64,000 nucleotides of DNA, taken from Clostridium sp. CMCC3677 (GTDB lineage Bacteria; Bacillota; Clostridia; Clostridiales; Clostridiaceae). This document shows, one piece after another, positions 59,225-64,000 of this stretch; within the stretch, counting starts at the first letter, position 1, and each line of letters begins with the position of its first letter. The notes under the pieces were generated by a model. The model ran no database searches and was not told the DNA's origin. It saw nothing but the letters and a program-made list of their open reading frames with translations. The stretch spans positions 152,046-216,045 of the forward strand of contig NZ_JAMQHS010000009.1 in the NCBI RefSeq assembly GCF_023845585.1, read 5' to 3'. The position numbers were made by a program, and so were the translations under genes.

Positions 59225-60871
59225 TTAACTTTTTTTATTATTAGATTTGTCTTTAGAAGATTTTTTTGATTTAGCATCTGAATCAGATGTTGTTTTATTT
59301 AGATTAGTTGTTAATTTTGGAGAATCAGGAACTTTTAAATTTAAGTTTGTACTAACATCAACATCTTCTATTTCAATATTATTTAATTCTGATGAATTAA
59401 TGACTTCATTATTCACTACATCATTAATATCTGTTGTAGTTCTGCAGTCAGTTATATTTGTTTTAGTTTTACTAAATCCCATTTCTTTTTCAATATCGTC
59501 TTTAAGAAAATATATAAATAGTAGAAAAGAAAACATGTTTTTATTTGAATCAAAAGATACTTTAGGTACTGTAAAACAATCTTTTTTTCTAGAATAACTT
59601 AAGTTTTTAACAAATATAGGGGCTAAGCCATTACTTTCTGGAGTAGGTAAGTTAGGCATTCTAAAATAAGTTTCATCTAGCATATCATCAGATTTTAAGC
59701 TTAAATTTTTATAGCGTTCTACTTCATCTAAAGTTGGAGCTTCAGGCCAACTTGTTAACAGATTATTATTCACATAAAGTTTTCTATATATGTTAGATAT
59801 AATAGGTTTTAATTCTGATATTTTATCTTCTTCTTTTGAATAGATCATTAAAGATAACAAATAAAGATTAATTTCTAAGCAAGAATACTTAGTTTCTTTT
59901 TTATCTGTAAGCTTAATAAACATATTTTTATCATTATCATATAGACTTAATAATTTATCATTAATTTCTTTGCTAGTTTCTTTAAAAGAAATTATATTTG
60001 TATGTTTGTAAGATTCCATTAAGCATATAGCTAATAAACAACAATTTTCTAATGAATTTACATAATAGTCCTTTATCATAAACCTATTTATCAAGAAATC
60101 ACTTAAGTCTAATATTAGATCTTTAGCTGTAGAACTTTTTGAATACTTGTAAAAAATATTTAAGCATAATAAAATATTTAAGTTTTCTTCAAATGATAAG
60201 TCGTAAAGAGATTCTTTATAATCTCTTAATACACATAAAATTTCATTAGAAAATCTTTCATAATCATTACTGTCGACATCAGATTTATTATAAAAAGAAT
60301 ATAAGTAATAAGCTGCCATCATAAAAGCTTGGTCACAGAATTTGAACTTATCATTTTTATCTATTAGATTAAAACCTTTAGAATTTCCATCAGACGTATT
60401 TTTTTTATCAACAAAAACGCCCTCATTATTTCGAAGGTTTTTTGAATAGAATTTTAGCTGTTGTTTTGCTATATATTTAAATGGCTTTTCGAAAGATATA
60501 ATATTTCTATTATCTTTATCGTAATTAGAATAATAATCACTTAACTCCAATAGACACAAGGTCATTAAAGCATTTGTTGAAGGGTTTATTTCCTTTTTAA
60601 AAGTGGATTCGTCAAACCCATGTGAAGTTTTATTGTGTATAAACATAGGTGATGATTTCCTATATATACATATTAGTGGAGAAAAGTCATTTAATATGCT
60701 AATATCATTTGTAGAAGAAGATTTTTTTGAAACTCTAATAGGAATTAGAAGACCAGATTTTGAATTAAGAACAATAGTTTTTACTGATTCTTTTGATAAA
60801 TAAAAAAGCTGACTACTAATTTCCTTTTGAGAAAGACTATTCATTCTAAAAAATGGCCCTATATATCTCAA
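59225..60871 (-). CDS. Conserved clostridial hypothetical protein
   Basis: 548 residues. It begins MRYIGPFFRMNSLS, then QLFYLSKESVKTIVLNSKSG; similar openings occur in other clostridial proteins of unknown function. The middle (about 90-400) is helical with repeated Leu/Tyr pairs, and could be an alpha/alpha barrel (SNYDKD, FCDQAFMMAAYYLYSFY, SWPEAPTLDEVERY). The last about 80 residues are low complexity, Ser/Asp/Lys-rich and likely disordered. No signal peptide or membrane segment. GAGAGGTG precedes the ATG on the minus strand. Function not known. Confidence 0.7.
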   Translation of the reverse strand: MRYIGPFFRMNSLSQKEISSQLFYLSKESVKTIVLNSKSGLLIPIRVSKKSSSTNDISILNDFSPLICIYRKSSPMFIHNKTSHGFDESTFKKEINPSTNALMTLCLLELSDYYSNYDKDNRNIISFEKPFKYIAKQQLKFYSKNLRNNEGVFVDKKNTSDGNSKGFNLIDKNDKFKFCDQAFMMAAYYLYSFYNKSDVDSNDYERFSNEILCVLRDYKESLYDLSFEENLNILLCLNIFYKYSKSSTAKDLILDLSDFLINRFMIKDYYVNSLENCCLLAICLMESYKHTNIISFKETSKEINDKLLSLYDNDKNMFIKLTDKKETKYSCLEINLYLLSLMIYSKEEDKISELKPIISNIYRKLYVNNNLLTSWPEAPTLDEVERYKNLSLKSDDMLDETYFRMPNLPTPESNGLAPIFVKNLSYSRKKDCFTVPKVSFDSNKNMFSFLLFIYFLKDDIEKEMGFSKTKTNITDCRTTTDINDVVNNEVINSSELNNIEIEDVDVSTNLNLKVPDSPKLTTNLNKTTSDSDAKSKKSSKDKSNNKKS

Positions 60872-61098
60872 TTATATTCACCTCTCTAAAAATTCTCATA
60901 CTATTAATTAATATGAGTTAAATTCAAAAATAGTGCATAAAATCTAAATAAAAGGTGAAATTTTTTAATAAAGGTATTAAAGAGGTCTTTAAATCAATCT
61001 ATTATTTATATATGTTAATATTAATAAATTAAGTAAAAATATATACAATATAATAATATAATAAATTTTGAAATATATGTGTTTGGAGTGTGATTTCG

Positions 61099-61848
61099 TT
61101 GAGAATTGATGGAAGAAAAAATGATCAAATAAGACATGTTAAAGTGACAAGACATTATACAAAGTATGCAGAAGGTTCAGTGTATATAGAAGTAGGCGAT
61201 ACAAAAGTTTTATGTAATGTTTCTATTGAAGACAAAGTTCCACCATTTATGAAGGGAACAGGATCAGGATGGATTACAGCAGAATATAATATGCTTCCAA
61301 GATCAACAGAAACGAGAAAGATAAGAGATATCGCAAGATTAAAAATAGATGGAAGAACAATGGAGATACAAAGGCTTATAGGAAGAGCATTAAGATCTGT
61401 TGTAGATTTAAAAGCTTTAGGAGAAAAGACATTATGGATCGATTGTGATGTTATTCAAGCTGATGGTGGTACAAGAACTACAGCTATCTCAGGAGCATTT
61501 ATAGCATTAGTTGATGCTGTCAATAAATTGCATAAAATAAAACCTTTTAAGGTATATCCTATTAGAAGTTTTGTTGCAGCAGTAAGTGTTGGTATAGTTA
61601 ATGATGAGAAAATATTAGATTTATGTTATCAAGAAGATTCAAAAGCAAAAGTAGATATGAATATAATTATGACTGATGAAGGTAGCTTTGTTGAAGTTCA
61701 AGGTACTGGAGAAGAGAGTCCATATACTAGAAATGAGTTAAATGAGTTATTGGATTTAGGAGAAAAGGGAATAAAACAAATGATTAATGTTCAAAAAGAA
61801 TCATTAAAGATGGAATCTCTTTGGATTGGTACTGGAGGAAATAATTAG
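61099..61848 (+). CDS. rph: Ribonuclease PH
   Basis: 249 residues from TTG 61099, 10 bases after GGAG; the GTG at 61090 is too close to it and homologues start [63 protein letters not shown] and [13 protein letters not shown] are typical. It trims tRNA 3' ends by phosphorolysis. First of rph-rdgB-yfcE. Confidence 0.96.
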   Translation: MRIDGRKNDQIRHVKVTRHYTKYAEGSVYIEVGDTKVLCNVSIEDKVPPFMKGTGSGWITAEYNMLPRSTETRKIRDIARLKIDGRTMEIQRLIGRALRSVVDLKALGEKTLWIDCDVIQADGGTRTTAISGAFIALVDAVNKLHKIKPFKVYPIRSFVAAVSVGIVNDEKILDLCYQEDSKAKVDMNIIMTDEGSFVEVQGTGEESPYTRNELNELLDLGEKGIKQMINVQKESLKMESLWIGTGGNN

Positions 61849-61851
61849 ATT

Positions 61852-62469
61852 ATGAAAAAACTTATTTTAGCTAGTAATAATGTAAAAAAAATAAAAGAAA
61901 TGAAAGAATTATTAAAAGATCTAAATATTGAAATAAAATCTTTAAATGAAGAAAATATAGATATAGATGTAGAAGAAGATGGTAGTACATTTGAAGAAAA
62001 TGCAAAGAAAAAGGCTAAAGAAATATATAATTTATTAAAATCAAGATATGAAAAGGACTTTTTAATTTTAAGCGATGATTCTGGATTGCAGGTTGATTAC
62101 TTAAAGGGTGCACCAGGAATATACTCAGCTAGGTATGCAGGAGAGCATGGTAATGATAAAAAGAATAATGAAAAATTATTATTAGAATTATCAAATGTTC
62201 CTACTAATAAAAGGACCGCCAAATTTGTGTGTCAAATAGCTATGTTTGATGAATACGGAAAGTATTATTCAATAACTGGAGATGTAAATGGATATATTTT
62301 AGAAAAGCTACAGGGAGATGATGGCTTTGGATATGATCCTTTATTTTTCTATGGTCCATTAAATAAAACTTTTGCAGAGTTAACTCTAGAAGAAAAGAAT
62401 GATATAAGTCATAGAGGAATAGCTTTAAAAAAATTAAAAGGCACAATATTAAATCTGATAAGCGAATAG
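61852..62469 (+). CDS. rdgB: XTP/dITP diphosphatase (RdgB/HAM1)
   Basis: 205 residues. [54 protein letters not shown] and [10 protein letters not shown] match the family. It hydrolyses ITP, dITP and XTP to keep them out of nucleic acids. Its ATG is 3 bp after the rph stop, with GGAGGA inside the end of rph. Confidence 0.95.
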   Translation: MKKLILASNNVKKIKEMKELLKDLNIEIKSLNEENIDIDVEEDGSTFEENAKKKAKEIYNLLKSRYEKDFLILSDDSGLQVDYLKGAPGIYSARYAGEHGNDKKNNEKLLLELSNVPTNKRTAKFVCQIAMFDEYGKYYSITGDVNGYILEKLQGDDGFGYDPLFFYGPLNKTFAELTLEEKNDISHRGIALKKLKGTILNLISE

Positions 62470-62480
62470 GGGAGCAAATC

Positions 62481-62960
62481 ATGTTAATTGCAGTAATAAG
62501 TGATACTCATAGAATGAGCAATTATATAAAAATAGCTAGTGAATATATAAAAGATGCTGATATTGCTATACATTTAGGAGATAATGTTGAAGATGCAGAA
62601 GAAATATCAAAAGAATTTAATGGTGAGATTTATATTGTAAGTGGAAATTGTGATTATAAAGATAAATATCCTAAAGAAGGAATTATAGACATAGAGGGTA
62701 TTAGAATATTTTTTACTCATGGTGATTTATATGGCGTTAAATATGGTTTAAATAATATTTATTATAAATCAAAAGAGCTAAAAGCAGATATAGCTCTTTT
62801 TGGACATACACATATTTCAATGATAGAAAAGTATGATGATGTAATATTGATGAATCCAGGTAGTTTATCATTACCAAGAAATAGGGGGAGACATATAGGG
62901 TTTATAGAAATAAAAAAAGGACTAGAACCCAGTGTTTATCTAAAAGAAATTGATATATAG
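62481..62960 (+). CDS. yfcE: YfcE/MJ0936-type metallophosphoesterase
   Basis: 159 residues. All metal-binding motifs are present: ISDTHR, IHLGDN, VSGNCD, FTHGDL and LFGHTHI. The family hydrolyses phosphodiesters in vitro; the natural substrate is unknown. It commonly follows rdgB. AGGGGAG precedes the ATG. Confidence 0.92.
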   Translation: MLIAVISDTHRMSNYIKIASEYIKDADIAIHLGDNVEDAEEISKEFNGEIYIVSGNCDYKDKYPKEGIIDIEGIRIFFTHGDLYGVKYGLNNIYYKSKELKADIALFGHTHISMIEKYDDVILMNPGSLSLPRNRGRHIGFIEIKKGLEPSVYLKEIDI

Positions 62961-63026
62961 AATAAAATGTAAGAGATGATTTTAGGTATAGATATAAAAA
63001 AATATAATAATTTTTCAAAAAAAGTA

Positions 63027-63055
63027 TTGACGAATTAATTTGTATATTGTAGAAT
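63027..63055 (+). promoter_or_regulatory. Promoter 1 of the tRNA cluster
   Basis: TTGACG, 17 bases, TAGAAT. It lies 35 bp before the first tRNA-Pro. Confidence 0.82.
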
Positions 63056-63089
63056 AGTCATTGTCGTCAGGAGATAACAACAATGACTC

Positions 63090-63165
63090 CGGGGTGTGGC
63101 GCAGATGGGAGCGCGCGTGGTTTGGGACCATGAGGTCGCAGGTTCGATCCCTGTCACCCCGACCA
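63090..63165 (+). tRNA. tRNA-Pro (anticodon TGG)
   Basis: Cloverleaf with acceptor CGGGGTG/CACCCCG, anticodon loop TTTGGGA, T loop TTCGATC, and encoded CCA. The first of two identical copies. Confidence 0.97.
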
Positions 63166-63181
63166 ATTAAAATGTAATATT

Positions 63182-63255
63182 GCGGGTGTAGCTCAATGGT
63201 AGAGCCCTAGCCTTCCAAGCTAGTTACGTGAGTTCGATTCTCATCACCCGCTCCA
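63182..63255 (+). tRNA. tRNA-Gly (anticodon TCC)
   Basis: Acceptor GCGGGTG/CACCCGC, anticodon stem CTAGC/GCTAG with loop CTTCCAA, encoded CCA. The first of two identical copies. Confidence 0.97.
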
Positions 63256-63324
63256 TTAACATTAATAACTAATAATCCTTGATAAATGTTAAAAGTAATT
63301 TAAACATGAGAATGAAAAAGTTAC

Positions 63325-63353
63325 TTGACATAACTTAGAGAATAATTTATAAT
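63325..63353 (+). promoter_or_regulatory. Internal tRNA promoter 2
   Basis: TTGACA, 17 bases, TATAAT: a perfect consensus between tRNA-Gly and tRNA-Arg. Confidence 0.9.
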
Positions 63354-63420
63354 GATAAAGGTTCTTGGGTTAAAAGTTTAAAGCGATTTTTGAAAATTCA
63401 AAAAAGAGTTTTTAAAAAAC

Positions 63421-63449
63421 TTGACAGAATAAACCTTATGAATTAAAAT
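63421..63449 (+). promoter_or_regulatory. Internal tRNA promoter 3
   Basis: TTGACA, 17 bases, TAAAAT, 96 bp after promoter 2 and 38 bp before tRNA-Arg. Confidence 0.85.
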
Positions 63450-63487
63450 GATAAACGTTGTAACAAGAGATACAAAAAACAAAATAT

Positions 63488-63564
<77 letters not shown>

Positions 63565-63570
63565 TTATCT

Positions 63571-63646
63571 CGGGGTGTGGCGCAGATGGGAGCGCGCGTG
63601 GTTTGGGACCATGAGGTCGCAGGTTCGATCCCTGTCACCCCGACCA
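63571..63646 (+). tRNA. tRNA-Pro (anticodon TGG), second copy
   Basis: Identical to 63090-63165; 6 bp after tRNA-Arg. Confidence 0.97.
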
Positions 63647-63668
63647 ATTACAACAAAAAAATAAATAT

Positions 63669-63742
63669 GCGGGTGTAGCTCAATGGTAGAGCCCTAGCCT
63701 TCCAAGCTAGTTACGTGAGTTCGATTCTCATCACCCGCTCCA
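63669..63742 (+). tRNA. tRNA-Gly (anticodon TCC), second copy
   Basis: Identical to 63182-63255. Confidence 0.97.
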
Positions 63743-63756
63743 TTAAAACAAAATAT

Positions 63757-63833
<77 letters not shown>

Positions 63834-63837
63834 TTAT

Positions 63838-63914
63838 GGTGGACGTAGTTCAGTTGGTAGAGCGCCAGTTTGTGGCACTGGTTGTCGTGGGTTCGAATCC
63901 CATCGTTCACCCCA
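63838..63914 (+). tRNA. tRNA-His (anticodon GTG)
   Basis: Acceptor arm of eight pairs including the His-specific G(-1):C73, anticodon loop TTGTGGC, encoded CCA. Confidence 0.96.
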
Positions 63915-63917
63915 TAT

Positions 63918-63992
63918 TGGGATGTCGCCAAGCGGTAAGGCAATGGACTTTGACTCCATTATGCGTAGGTTCGAATCCTGCCATCCCAGCCA
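63918..63992 (+). tRNA. tRNA-Gln (anticodon TTG)
   Basis: Acceptor TGGGATG/CATCCCA, anticodon loop CTTTGAC, encoded CCA. The cluster probably continues past the window. Confidence 0.96.
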
Positions 63993-64000
63993 ATTACTTT

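Overview
The window is low-GC, strongly A+T-rich Firmicute DNA with short intergenic spaces, AGGAGG-type ribosome binding sites, frequent TTG/GTG starts and almost all genes on the + strand. The crt-bcd-etfB-etfA-hbd butyryl-CoA operon behind a rex gene, an electron-bifurcating lactate dehydrogenase, a monomeric [FeFe] hydrogenase and a clostridial sorbitol (gut) operon point to a butyrate-forming, anaerobic Clostridium sensu stricto (cluster I). The species cannot be fixed from the sequence alone.

Layout. 1-2.4 kb: end of a lactate-oxidation operon (EtfA and an LctD-like flavoprotein). 2.6-8.4 kb: patatin phospholipase, SEC-C protein, mannose-1-phosphate guanylyltransferase, a cell-wall-binding lipoprotein and a zinc-phospholipase-C-like protein. 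8.4-11.3 kb: metal-sensing CadC-type repressor and CadA-type P1B ATPase. 11.7-17.5 kb: Rex and the Rex-controlled butyryl-CoA operon. 17.6-21 kb: small redox-type protein, Ogg glycosylase, [FeFe] hydrogenase. 21-25.1 kb: two-component system with a membrane-anchored protein and an orphan FbpA-type binding lipoprotein. 25.4-27.5 kb: CIRCE-controlled groESL. 27.7-31.5 kb: orphan pseudopilin, guanine-riboswitch-controlled guaB, then guaA. 31.8-34.7 kb: FliB-like methylase, polysaccharide deacetylase, a GX3-repeat protein. 35-43.5 kb: gutR-gutM-sorbitol PTS-dehydrogenase, a FSA/transaldolase-type aldolase, pgi and a UPF0178 protein, giving a route from sorbitol to fructose-6-phosphate. 43.6-47.5 kb: triple-tyrosine repeat protein, lytic transglycosylase, RsuA-type synthase. 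47.5-57 kb: a candidate small RNA, pcrA interrupted by an intein, ligA, gatCAB. 57-63 kb: membrane protein, oligopeptide-binding-type protein, a conserved hypothetical, rph-rdgB-yfcE. 63-64 kb: eight tRNA genes with a duplicated Pro-Gly-Arg block, at the right edge.

The most interesting points are these. (1) An in-frame 360-residue intein lies in helicase motif III of PcrA and carries a GIY-YIG-like, not LAGLIDADG, endonuclease region. (2) A six-copy family of small hairpin elements has IS-like ends (GGCTCTGTTTTA) and 8-bp direct flanking duplications at four copies; several copies sit directly before start codons. (3) A second, two-copy structured repeat starts in the T-tract of a terminator both times. 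(4) A roughly 100-nt small RNA candidate has a perfect 17-bp-spaced promoter and two TAGCCCC motifs. (5) A protein is built from 24 consecutive GX3 units. (6) Helically phased 10-bp repeats lie upstream of gutR.
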